A stretch of DNA of 64,000 bases, from assembly GCF_037975245.1 (NCBI RefSeq), contig NC_092562.1, positions 5,567,501 to 5,631,500 on the forward strand. The letters are read 5' to 3'. A model generated the notes under the pieces. The model made no database searches. It was not told where the DNA came from and saw only the letters and a program-made list of their open reading frames with translations. Both the position numbers and the translations under genes were made by a program. This DNA comes from Apostichopus japonicus (taxonomy: Eukaryota > Echinodermata > Holothuroidea > Aspidochirotida > Stichopodidae). Shown one piece after another: positions 53,292 to 64,000 of this stretch. Within the stretch, counting starts at the first letter, position 1. Each line of letters starts with the position of its first letter.

Positions 53292-53534
53292 ATTAACTTC
53301 CAAGAAGAAGAAACCTTCCAACAAAAACATCAAGTTTTCGGCACTACCAAGAGTGAAAATTTCAAGCCATTCGAAAGTTGATCAAGTGTGAAGTTGATCA
53401 AGTGTTTTTGATTTTCATTTTGTACTTCATTCACGGCTAAATGTTACTCAATAATCTTAAATAAAACGAATTATTAAATAGGGATTGTTAGTACAGTACG
53501 TTAGACTGGTTGCTCGGAATAATATCATTTACCG

Positions 53535-53920
53535 CGTATGTTCATGCTATCTCTGTTCATTCTACGTCTGTTAATGTTACATCTGTTGATGATAGTGCCA
53601 TCGACGTCTGTTCCAGTTACGTCTGTTGATGATAGTGCCATCCACCTCTGTTCATGCTATGTCTGTTCCTGTTACGTCTGTTGATGATAGTGCCATCGAC
53701 GTCTGTTCCAGTTACGTCTGTTGATGATAGTGCCATCCAGTTCTGTTCATTCTACGTCTGTTTATGTTCCGTCTGTTCATGATAGTGCCATGGACGCTTG
53801 TTCATATTACGTCTGTTAATGTTACGTATGTTGATAATAGTGCCATCCACGTCTGTTCATGATACGTCTGTTTATGTTACGTCTGTTGATGATAGTGCCA
53901 TTCACGTCTGTTCATGCTAT
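53535..53920. repeat. Minisatellite of GTCTGTTgatGATAGTGCCATC units
   Basis: Imperfect repeats of about 15 bases (TACGTCTGTTCATGT) arranged in higher-order units of roughly 60 bases that include GTTGATGATAGTGCCATC. Confidence 0.85.
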
Positions 53921-54318
53921 GAAGGAACGAATGGGATGGTACAGATTGAGAAGGCAAGATACCTATTTGCGAAATTAACATTTCATAGACTGGCATAAGA
54001 AAATACATCTCGTACAGTTTGGAGGATGTTGTTCATGTTTTACGGTATCGTCCCCCGCATTGTGTGAACCTAAAAGAAACGATATATCTATTAAGTTTTA
54101 GATAGACAGACTATTTGGAATATTATATATATTTCATTCATATACTTAGTAAAGATTCCTAAATCCTATTGGTCCATTCAGGTCAGCTGACCGTGGTTAA
54201 TCCTGTGAGTAACGCACGGTAAAATTACGGGGCATCACTTTAATAAATCTTTGGTTATATGTAACCAAAAATGTTTTGTTTTATGATATTTCCCCCACAC
54301 AAATGGTAGTGTATGAAT

Positions 54319-54497
54319 GAACGGGGTTAATCAACGGTCTAGCGTGCGTTACTCACATGATTAATGCACTACGGGTGTTAATGCTATCGCTGGATGCACT
54401 CGGGCTCCGCCCTCGTGCATCACTTGCATTATCCCCCGATCGTGCATTAATCCTGTGAGTAACGCACGTTAGACCGTTGATTAACCCCTTTATTCAT
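54319..54497. mobile_element. Foldback element with about 55-bp inverted arms
   Basis: Left arm GGGGTTAATCAACGGTCTAG CGTGCGTTACTCACA and its inverse on the right, ending near 54497. An extra partial copy of the arm (CCTGTGAGTAACGCACGGT) lies at 54207. No coding sequence. Confidence 0.85.
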
Positions 54498-54499
54498 CA

Positions 54500-55925
54500 G
54501 CCAGCTAGAATCTCAGATCACTCACTTGATGCAACTACGTTATAACTCATGCACTAGTCACTCAAAAACAAAAATTTTGAGGATCACTGTGTCTGTGACC
54601 TAATGCGCAGTCCGCCTTTAGCATAGTCACTATCTGACACAAATTTAACCTGCATGTTCCAAAAGTTGAGAGACAGTAATGTGAAACATACTGTCCTTGT
54701 GACCGTATTGTCCAACTCAGGCTTAATACATCTGAAAGAACTGTTCGGGTAATTTCCCTTCCGAAAGGGGACTAGTCCTTGAAAGTCGCAACAAGAAAAT
54801 AAGAAATACATGGAAATGCTAAGATTCCAGGGACCTAGCCCCATGGGCCCCAGTCAAGGCTCGGAGTTATATTATAAGGGAAGTTATACCTATTCTGACA
54901 TGTATTTTGTGCTTAATCGGGTACATGCACTTCTGACAACATTATAACATGTGTAAGTGGCTCTTGGTTAATTCGTTCCCCTCATGTTCCCCTCATGTTC
55001 CCCTCATGTTCCCCCCAATTCCAAGTCCATTTGGATCAATGTATCCTCCACAAAATTAGTATAAGCAATATTTACATGGGAAATTATTAAAGAGGAAAGG
55101 CTTCAAACTTTGGAGATTTTTCTTTTTAAATTCCTTGAATGTGTAGAGGGAGTGGTAGGGTGGACATTGATACTTGTCTTAGCCGACTCTTGATGTGCTG
55201 GCCTCGACTATAGTCTTGTCATTGTGGTTGCAGTTTCAGAAACCTTGACACAATACTCGGACATTGACAGGGAGGCTATATGGGCACAAAACCGCACAAA
55301 GTTCCCGACCGATATAGAAACCGATATAAAAGCAATTCTAATAATCCAGATTGATATTTATAAACCACTTTGATTTCCTTAGAAATCATTCTCTAAACAT
55401 TTGAGTCTCATCAATTGAATTGGCTGGACTACATATTGTCTGATATCGAGACCATTAGCTCCGGGTTTCTCGGATGTACCATAGAACTAAATAGGAGAAT
55501 GAAGGTTTGCCTGCAAGTTAAAAGACAAGCAATTATTATCTAAGTAATATCAAGAACTAGCAGCCCTCGTATACAAGCCAATGTAAACATGTAGTCTGCT
55601 CAACTCTATGATCTGTTCGCTTCAATGAATAATGTTATCCCCAGGGCAGTGTAATTATAGTGACTGGATCTTTGGATGATCCTAAGGTAACATTCACAGA
55701 TCAATTCCCAATTCAAATCGTGTGAATTGCATGAAACTTACAGTTGCACGGATTATTCATATTCAAACAGCGTTTCTATACGATGGCCATAGTGAAATAA
55801 AATAAAATTAAAATTAAAGTAAAAAAAAATTAGGGAAAAAATAATGGCAAAAGAAAAAAATGTTTAAGTGACAGGTGAAATGAAGTGAAAACAAATTGTT
55901 ATAATGAATAAAAAAAATTGTGAAA
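54500..55925. other. Unique non-coding sequence
   Basis: No gene recognised. A triple CCCCTCATGTT repeat lies near 54980 and an A-rich stretch near 55800-55920. Confidence 0.5.
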
Positions 55926-55929
55926 CAAA

Positions 55930-56045
55930 AGATTTAATCTGTCGTAACAGATAATTTAATCTGTCGTAACAGATTATTTAATCTGTCATAACAGATTTAT
56001 TTAATCCGATTAATCCGATTATTTAACAGATTATTTAATCTGTAT
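55930..56045. repeat. 22-bp repeat with internal palindrome (AATCTGTCGTAACAGATT)
   Basis: Three to five degenerate copies of ATTTAATCTGTCGTAACAGA immediately before the AT microsatellite. Each copy contains ATCTGT...ACAGAT as inverted halves. Confidence 0.85.
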
Positions 56046-56046
56046 G

Positions 56047-56234
<188 letters not shown>

Positions 56235-56794
56235 CGTAGATCCTTACTGATAAATTAATTTCGTAGTGACATTTAGTTTTACTGTTCCGTGTACTACTTC
56301 TTTGCACTTTCCTGGTTGTGTTGTTTACCATTTAGCGGCGATTATGGTTCATTGACAAGAATCAACCGACGTGCGTGTCATATGATGGTTCGATGGTCGT
56401 AAATCGTGCTTTCTTAGTGATTACGAAAAGATTGCTTTTATACTGACACTGTACTGTACTGTTTCTTTTAGCGAGGAAGATGGAAAACCATCATAGCATT
56501 TAAAACGTTATTTCAGTTGTATCTGAATTAAATTTCAACATTTCTGGAATTATCTACATATATATCACCATTATCATCAATCAGAATTAATAAAGCGCTG
56601 ATATCGTGGAACACTTCAAAAGCGCCTTGAAAGAGAAAGGTTTGAAGCTATACATGTAATTATTAATTCAAACAGATATTTTCCAGTATGTAAACATAAA
56701 AGGAATACCCTGGTGGAGTAATATATCTATATGATTATGGTCACATGGCATCTGTCAAGCAAGTATAACCTTTCAGCCCATTGGATAACCGCTG

Positions 56795-57197
56795 ATTGAC
56801 TGACCCACTGACGGACTGACTGCCTGACTGATGGACTGACGGACGGACGGACTGACTGACTGACTGACGGACGGACGGTCGGACTGACTGACTGACGGAC
56901 TGACTGAGGGACTGACTGAGGGACTGACAGACTGACGTACGGACGGACTGACTGACTGACTGACTGACTGACTGAATGACTGACGGATGGACGGACTGAC
57001 GGACTGACTGACTGAACGACTTACTGACGGACTGAGTGACTGAACGACTGACTGACTGAACGACCGACGAACTGATTGACTGATGGACTGACGGACTGAC
57101 GGACTGACGGACTGACTGACTGACTGACTGGCTGGCTGACCGACTAACTGACTGACTGACTGACTGACTGACTGACTGACTGACTGACTGACTGACT

Positions 57198-57229
<32 letters not shown>

Positions 57230-57275
57230 GACGGACTGACTGACTGACTGACGGACTGGCTGAATGAAGGCATGA
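56795..57275. repeat. (GACT)n tetranucleotide array
   Basis: About 480 bases of ACTGACTG with GGAC and GATG variants. The minus strand reads as repeated Val-Ser-Gln-Ser codons in more than one frame, an artefact of the repeat. Confidence 0.95.
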
Positions 57276-57356
57276 AACAGTCGAGTAACCAATCAATCAT
57301 ATACTCAGTCAGCCAATGAAAAGCTTTAAATAGGTTTATCAATATCATTCATTCAT

Positions 57357-57471
57357 ATGGCGCGAGAGAAGGGAATATATTATCAGAGATAATGTATATT
57401 CCTGCGTGCTACATAAGACCAAAATATTTATATATCAGCAAAGAAGCTTTGATAATATGTTCCCTCTTCTC
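57357..57471. mobile_element. Small MITE with about 32-bp inverted repeats, TA flanks
   Basis: It begins TGGCGCGAGAGAAGGGAATA and ends with an imperfect inverse (GTTCCCTCTTCTCGCGCCA). TA lies on both sides, as for Tc1/mariner-type insertions. The total is about 115 bp. Confidence 0.82.
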
Positions 57472-58046
57472 GCGCCATACATTCATACATTTATTTATTC
57501 ATTTGCTGTTGTCTGTATGAAAATCTTAACAAAGTAACGTCATCGCATTTCATTAAACTCTTGACAAACGTACGAGACTCGGTTTGATGAAAGTTCCTCT
57601 ATTGACCACGGTTTTAGCATACATTTTAGTGAACCTTGCTGGAGCACCTGTTACTTTTTTGATTGATGGCAACCGAGGACTTCATTGTATATTAACTACA
57701 AAACGTTTCTATCAATAGGACTGTTCCCATTTAGGAAAGTTTATTATAGTTGTACTTTCTTCTGTAGCCCGTTCGGTAATATTCACAAACGAACCCTTCC
57801 TGAGTGGCCAATATTGTCTCATTGATTCCCGACAAGTTCCTCATGTGACGATGAACATTGAAGTATAGTTAACAGGCTTGTCAACTGCATCCGACGTGTT
57901 TTGGTACTCTCCAGTTATCAAGAGTTAACTAACATTTGTTAAATGTTCAGTAACCGCACGTATATGTGTAAACTATCATAGTCAAATGTAGCCAAGCTTC
58001 CGGTACTATGGCAAGCCGTTCTATAGTGTTTACCTCCCAATTCTAT

Positions 58047-58385
58047 TTAAGTATAATATATTCTACTTAAGTCGAATTCAATTCAACTTAAGTGAAATAG
58101 AATTCGACTTAAGTAAAATGTATTGAACTTCGGTGAAATAGAATTCCACTTAAGTAGAATACAAATGGTCTATTTTACTTAAGTGGAAGGCAATTTCACT
58201 TTAGTAGAATGTAACTTTACTGAAGTAGAGAATAATTTAACATAAGCGTAATTAAATTTTACTTAAGTGAAAAGGCATTTTACTTAAGTAGAGTTTATGA
58301 CCTATTTTACTTAAGTGGATAAAAATTCCACTTAAGTTGAATTTATTCCGACTTAATCAAAATAATATTTCACTTAAGTAAAATT
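58047..58385. repeat. Cluster of ten ACTTAAGT palindromes
   Basis: The exact 8-base palindrome ACTTAAGT occurs ten times in about 320 bases, with several one-mismatch versions, spaced irregularly and separated by AATTC/AAAAT-rich linkers. See the findings. Confidence 0.85.
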
Positions 58386-58545
58386 GAATTCTAGAAAAGT
58401 CACCCAAGAAAGAACCTGGGCTCAAAAAAACACCAGGCAACTGAACGACTAATCCGCTCTCAAAACCCCTGGCAGTCGCCTTGCATCGAAACTGTTACTG
58501 TGTGATCATCGTCAGGTGTGTATCACGACACCCCTACAAGGCGAA

Positions 58546-58583
58546 CATGATACACATGATCTTAGCCAAAGGCCGAGAAGACG
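58546..58583 (-). pseudogene. U2 snRNA 5'-end-like fragment
   Basis: On the minus strand, CTTCTCGGCCTTTGGCTAAG followed by ATCATGTGTATC matches the strongly conserved 5' end of U2 snRNA, except one T is missing in the CCTTTTGG run and the branch-site-pairing GTAGTA is lost. The sequence after it does not match U2. It is a truncated pseudogene or the head of a U2-derived SINE. Confidence 0.7.
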
Positions 58584-58599
58584 GAAAGAAACTTCAAAT

Positions 58600-59931
58600 G
58601 AAGAAATGTATTGCATGCAGACAACTTTAAAAATAAAAAGATAAAAACTTTTACAATTGGTAGATTTTTAGCATAATCTATGGATGAGGATAGGCAAATG
58701 GAACCTCGATTCTACCATAGTTATGACACTAAAGCCAATAGGCAGGCCTAGTATGGTATGCCTTTGGCGTATGTGAGGGCATACGGCATGCCACCTGCAT
58801 ATATAGGGTCTTTCCATTTGAACTAACCAGCCGGGACAAATGACTTCGTCAATGTTACTTTAGCCGACAACCGATTCGTTTTTTTTTTATCGAAATAATA
58901 AGCCACGTTTTGGACTATCAAATCAAAATGAAATCCTCCTCTCTTGCTGCAGTAACTCGGAATTAAAGTTTATTGCCGTTTGAATATAAACATTAAGGTT
59001 ATTGTGGCAACCAGAGTCGTGTGTTGACAGACATACTGGTCTCTACCCTCCTTCTATATCAGAGCTGTGAATGATTGAGAAGAACATCGTAGCTATTCGT
59101 TCTTTCATTTTACTTTTCAAGAAGAAACAGGTGCGAGATCCTGTATGAATCCAGTGCGACGACGGCGGTGAAAAGCTTGGTTATTTCACGGTAGCAATAC
59201 GAAGGAGATTTCTGGCCGATGAAACCGACTATAAGGGCTGAATCTGACATCTGAAAGTCACATGACCGTAACATTCATAAGTTCAGAAAGGAGATATACA
59301 CCCAGTTACCGGAAAGTGGACAACCAAATTACAGCATTCGTAAGGAACGCCAGAACTGCTTTACAGAAAAGTGATTTGTCCAATTAAAAACACGTGAGTT
59401 TCATGTTATCGTCTTCCTCAGTGTACTGCAAACGAAACATTTCGTTTTCATTTAACTTCCAATGGTTTAATTCGTCCATGAATTCCGTATACTAACAGGT
59501 TCTCAAGGTTACAAACTTCCATCTGTTTCACAATGTGAGATAACTATTAGTATATGTCAGGAACCATATAAAGATGTCACATTTCAAGAAAAGCATGTCA
59601 ATAGTAACATCAATAGACCTATATAATGCTTTCAATATCAGTATTTCAGAAACAACATCAATATATTACAACTCAACTTACATCAACATGTCAAGAATAA
59701 TACCAACAGTATGATACATTCTGAAAATATTTTTAAAATTTGGGTTGAACCCATCGGCGTTCATGGGCGGTGATATTGGTTTCGTAATTTCAGAAAATTT
59801 ATATTAACATGATAGCAAGCAAACTCGTTCTGGTTACAAAATATCAACAGCATTTTAACTTGTCAAGTCCGATATTGTTACGTAACATACTTTACATATT
59901 ACATCTCAATATCAGCATGCACAAGGGCGTA
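58600..59931. other. Unique non-coding sequence
   Basis: No gene recognised. AT-rich, with scattered short repeats of AACATCAATAT type near 59600-59700. Confidence 0.5.
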
Positions 59932-60300
59932 GGAACCGGGGGGGCTGGGGGGGGGGGGGGGCGCCAGCCCCCCCAGTGAAAAATGTGGAGGGGCGGAAGT
60001 ATCATTCCGCCCCCCCGCTTCGCAGGTCAGAAAACCCCTTTTTCATTTCCAAATGAGAAAAAAAATCTCATTTGGAGCACCAAATTGCATCTAAGGCTTG
60101 GTGAAAATACAAAATTAAGTTTACAAAATGGAGTGGGTGGGTTGAAGTGTGCTATATTGCACCAAATTGCATCTGAGGCCACCTGAAAATGCAAAAAATT
60201 CCAAAGGGGAGGGGGACACCCCCTCCCCTTAGACCCCTCCCCCAGGCTGGCCATCAGTCTTCAGCCCCCCCCCACTCAAAAGTACCTTCCTACGCCACTG
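59932..60300. mobile_element. MITE with 10-bp flanking direct repeat (same family as 19718)
   Basis: A 369-bp element from CAAGGGCGTAGGAACC to TTCCTACGCCACTG. TCAGCATGCA flanks both sides (59922-59931 and 60301-60310). It is longer than the 19718 copy because it retains a GGAAGTATCATTCCGCCCCC block and a CTCATTTGGAAATG-type segment. Confidence 0.88.
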
Positions 60301-60310
60301 TCAGCATGCA

Positions 60311-62272
60311 TGTCAAGAAAAACCATCTGTGTAGGAGGCACACTTGGATATAATAAACTGTCCTAAATATAATAAAGTCCAATAAGTGTAACAAGTTTGG
60401 CCGAGTTGTAATAATAATCTGAGAGTTATAACGTTAGGTCTTTCACGTCGCTACAAACAGTATAGGCTGTGTAAATACCGTATAATGATTTGTCACGTTA
60501 TTTACAGGAAAATTCTCTAGGCCTACCATCGTGAGCTCACGAGTATCAAATGAAAGACTTGTTCTCGGTTATAAACATAAACAACATTCGAATAAAGTAC
60601 GATGACGTCCTCAGTCATGTGACTTAGGAGATACAAGTGCCAAACTAGATCAGAAAAGGAAGACGATATAATAGTTATAGATAAGTACAAGACATGCAAA
60701 GGAAGTGATATCTTCAGGTATATATAACGTGAATGGTGCATCGACGCTTACGCCGTTTGGAGATAACGCTTGGAGTTTGTATGGTTATAAATTTAAATCG
60801 CCAGTTTGCATGACTATTAACTTCAGAAAGCTTGCACTCACTCATACATATGACTGCTTTCACACCATGGCCATGCGCCGACGCGGGTCAATTCAGCAAC
60901 GGTGTTACTAAAGAAATGAATCTCCGTGATGGTGACACTTCCCGGAACAGCATATAGAAATTATTGATAGCATAGCAGCCTGAATTTGATCCTTCGTTAA
61001 GTACACACTTCCCGGACTCAAGGAGGATCTAACCGGCAAAAATAAATTATAGATAGCATTGCAGCCTGAATTTGATCCTCCGTCAAGCTATGTGTACAGG
61101 TTTTAACGTACGCAAGCTGCTACCTGCGCTATATGCACATGTTGTTATGTGTTCTATGCGCGATAAATGTGCAGGCTACCGTATGCACAGGTTGTTACAG
61201 TATGTGTGCAGATGTCACATGTAAGCCACTTGCGTTATATACGCATGGTTTGTGATCAAGTTGCTATGTGCGATATATGTGTGCAGGTTACTTTAATTCC
61301 TTTACAGGAAAAAGTGCACATCCTACCGATACGTATGCGTTACGATGATCTTACATTGAAATGAGACAGCCATAAACATTGGAAACATGTAACTCTATAG
61401 TTGAGAGGAAACACAAAAGCCAAAGATTTATAGCCTAGGCCTATACCATTGGTTTATGTGATAGAGATTACTTTTTTGAAAAACTTCAACAAACAGCTTA
61501 GAAAAATCTGATTCCATTTGGAAGATATCACATATTTAGCGCTTCTACACACAGGGAGAAGACTTGATCTAAATATGTCTAAATATGTCCTCATTGAGCC
61601 ACATGTGCTTCAATGATTTGTATTTCTCTTTGTTTATAACAACGTTTATATTCTGTAATAGCGATGGATTTTACAAATACCGTACTGGGATCTAAAATAT
61701 TGAAACTTATATTACCTAATGATAACATTGGCTTCAGGGTCAAAAACTGTTCATATTCTACCCTGGAAATATGCTGGCTGGTGCCTTCAGAAGCCACCGT
61801 ACGCCAATCGACCCTAGTCTAGTGTCAAATTTGTTCCTAATTCCTAGTCACTTGCCCAGTGTCTATTTACTTCCATTTTCCCCTATAGATGATCAGTGAT
61901 AATTGGTATCGGTAAACTTTACCCAGCGTCTAAGTTAAAGGACGAAAATATTTTTTATATGTTGAAGACTGCCTACATATAGCACTGATATTAATCAGGT
62001 TGTATTTCATATACCAACTTGTATATTGTTTTTGAGATGTTAATCAGATACACCAGAAAACTTGTTTAGCCTCAAATGACATGTTTACAAATTATTATCA
62101 ATTTTCCAAGGACAAGTGGTGGTGAATTTTATCCAAATGATGATATGTTATTTATATGATGTTGTGGTTGAGTTATTGGAATTAATAAATCAATTGATTA
62201 ACTTCAATATGAATGCCAATTAACCAAGCTGGGGCCGACGTCATCATCATCTAAGATTTGATGTAGCATCCG
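60311..62272. other. Unique non-coding sequence with short duplications
   Basis: No gene recognised. GCAGCCTGAATTTGATCCT occurs twice (60978 and 61060), and GTTGTTATGTG/GCGATAWATGTG motifs recur at 61130-61290. Confidence 0.5.
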
Positions 62273-62280
62273 AGAGATGC

Positions 62281-62560
62281 CAGGCGCGTAGCCAGGAATT
62301 TGCCAAGGGAGGGGCGAAACTGTAGATTCGGCATTGCAAACTATCTAAGCGTAGCGCCACCATGATTGGCGCGAAGCGTACAAGAAAATTTTGGCTGAAA
62401 ATGCCTCCCAGATCGCTGGAAATGGCACTTCACAGGCCTTGTACGTTGCATCTTAGCATTTTCTCTTTTGAAAATAGTAGCGATATCATAATTTTTTTTT
62501 AAAATATGCTCAAGGGGGGGGGGGCGGCTGACCCCTTCGCCCCCCTTGGCTACGCGCCTG
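62281..62560. mobile_element. hAT-like MITE, 280 bp, perfect 8-bp target duplication
   Basis: It runs from CAGGCGCGTAGCCAGG to TTGGCTACGCGCCTG, with AGAGATGC at 62273-62280 and 62561-62568. Interior segments (GCGTAGCGCCACCAT, GGCGCGAAGCGTACAAG) also occur inside copies A and B, so this is a related short form. Confidence 0.92.
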
Positions 62561-62568
62561 AGAGATGC

Positions 62569-64000
62569 AGCATATATTGAACAGCAGAACAGGTATGGAA
62601 ACCACCTCATCAACACGCAATTTGTTTTTGAAAAATGTTAATGAAATCATTTGACTAGTAAATAAAATGCATCTTGGTGGATTACTGCTTGCTTAACTGT
62701 AAGGTTCACATAACGAAGAATATTAAATATTGACGTGTATAATGTTCAAGTAATGAACTGAAAACACTCTTTGTTTGGGTCATTTCTAGACCAAGTTGGT
62801 TTATGGCGGTTGTGCAGACATGTCACTCAAGCTAGATTTAAAAGTCGCAGTATTGGCCAAAACTGATAGCAAAATAGCTGGCGTTTGGTTACTTCCCTTG
62901 AGGTTCTGACGGTCAAAATGACAGAGTTTGAGGATTAATTCAATTAGAAAATAAAATGAATGAGTTACAATGCACAGTGAATAGGTAGCAAAGTGATGTC
63001 AAGTTGCTGAAGATTGAACAGGACTGACCTGCAATCCGATTTTGTAGTACACTGACCTATTAACGTAACGCGTATATTGTGGTGTAGGCCTATACCCGCA
63101 CTGATATAAGTATCGTACGTTACTCGGGACCTTATACTTGAATTGGCGATCTATATGTATTCACACCGCCAGAATGCTTTGTATAGCTTATTTGAAGACT
63201 TTATAATATTCACCGATGTCGTCTCTGCCATGTCAGATGTCTTGAATGCTCACCACAATTTAATTTAGAAATTTCTGTCTAAAATGAATTCTATTGTTAG
63301 TAGTACTGAATTTTAATCTCTAAGTCTCTTAGATAATGATGTTTATGGTAAGTATATGAAATGATAAACCCTCCATATTAACCATTTATTAAATGATCTG
63401 TCGCCGTAACCAATGCAGTGTATTTTCTAGGGTATACACTCAACCACGTGATAGGTTGTCGACACATCTAGTCTGTAATATGACATTTTATTTGCTATTC
63501 TTTACAGTTTCTTGACTTCTGTCATTAAATGACATCTTCTATGTTGATCGTGAAGGAGCTTCTTTTACCGTATGACGTAAATTTCTATACAGTAAACTTT
63601 AATTACAAACATCAACCGGGTTACAAAAATCATGATATCCATTCGTACGTTTCGTTGTACCATGAGCTACCCGGTAATGATGTACATTAATAAGGCAATA
63701 AAATATATATACACATATCAAATTGGTGCTTGTTAGTGCATGCTATAAGTTAATATCATTTGTAAACCGCACTTTTGAGACCAGGCGGCCTTGTTCAGAC
63801 TAAGACATCTCGGAGGTATAAGTTCTTTATCGTTAGATAATTACTACACTCTCAAATTTGAGAAAGTGGACATTCAATACCACAACAGTGCAATGTGTTC
63901 GCATAAATGTGAGGTCAGTAAAATTCAATCTTGAGAACCCCCCCCCCCCCCCTTCGTAACAACAGACCTGCTCTAATCTATATAATTTCTTCAAAATAGG
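62569..64000. other. Unique non-coding sequence
   Basis: No gene recognised. A poly-C run of about 16 lies near 63937. Confidence 0.5.

Noticed and set aside
56741-57348. Two overlapping minus-strand frames of Ser-Val-Ser-Gln repeats
   Set aside because: Direct translation of the GACT microsatellite in two frames; no start context or non-repeat domain.

Overview
The window is eukaryotic and looks like a marine invertebrate deuterostome, most likely an echinoderm. The assignment rests on AT-rich, intron-rich sequence with GT-AG introns, a receptor tyrosine phosphatase gene of metazoan type, abundant tandem repeats and small non-autonomous DNA transposons, and clusters of AGGCCTA. It is an inference; no species marker was found.

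Positions 385 to 36378 (+ strand) hold the 3' portion of one gene, read here as 26 exons. It encodes a receptor-type protein tyrosine phosphatase (RPTP) with an Ig domain, fibronectin III (FN3) domains, a membrane-proximal region with a furin-like site, one transmembrane helix, a long acidic juxtamembrane segment and two PTP domains (D1, D2). Upstream exons lie outside the window. The splice phases of all exons agree except at one junction: the transmembrane exon ends in phase 2, but the next cytoplasmic exons begin in phase 1. An exon is therefore missing, or hidden in the 12-kb intron that contains a 10-kb satellite.

Both PTP domains appear catalytically dead. Each keeps the P-loop Cys but lacks the essential Arg (Ala in D1, Gly in D2). 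D1 also has WPH in place of WPD and Phe in place of the phosphotyrosine-loop Tyr; D2 has no WPD motif. The juxtamembrane segment carries tyrosine motifs matching SH2-binding consensuses, YMPM (PI3-kinase p85) and YEEI (Src family). The protein may be a phosphotyrosine docking receptor rather than a phosphatase.

Several introns of this gene contain tandem arrays: 120 bp x4, 79 bp x about 127 with a 9-unit higher-order repeat, 91 bp x7 derived from the end of a D2 exon plus its splice donor, 72 bp x about 10 ending at an acceptor, a 4.2-kb 13-bp minisatellite with a 1443-bp internal duplication, and 67 bp x about 23.

From 36.4 to 64 kb I find no convincing gene. This part holds two inverted copies of a roughly 2-kb transposon-like element (one with a nested hAT-like insertion), other small elements with 8-base target duplications, foldback elements, a LINE relic, a U2 snRNA-like fragment, several minisatellites, AT and GACT microsatellites, and an unusual cluster of the palindrome ACTTAAGT.
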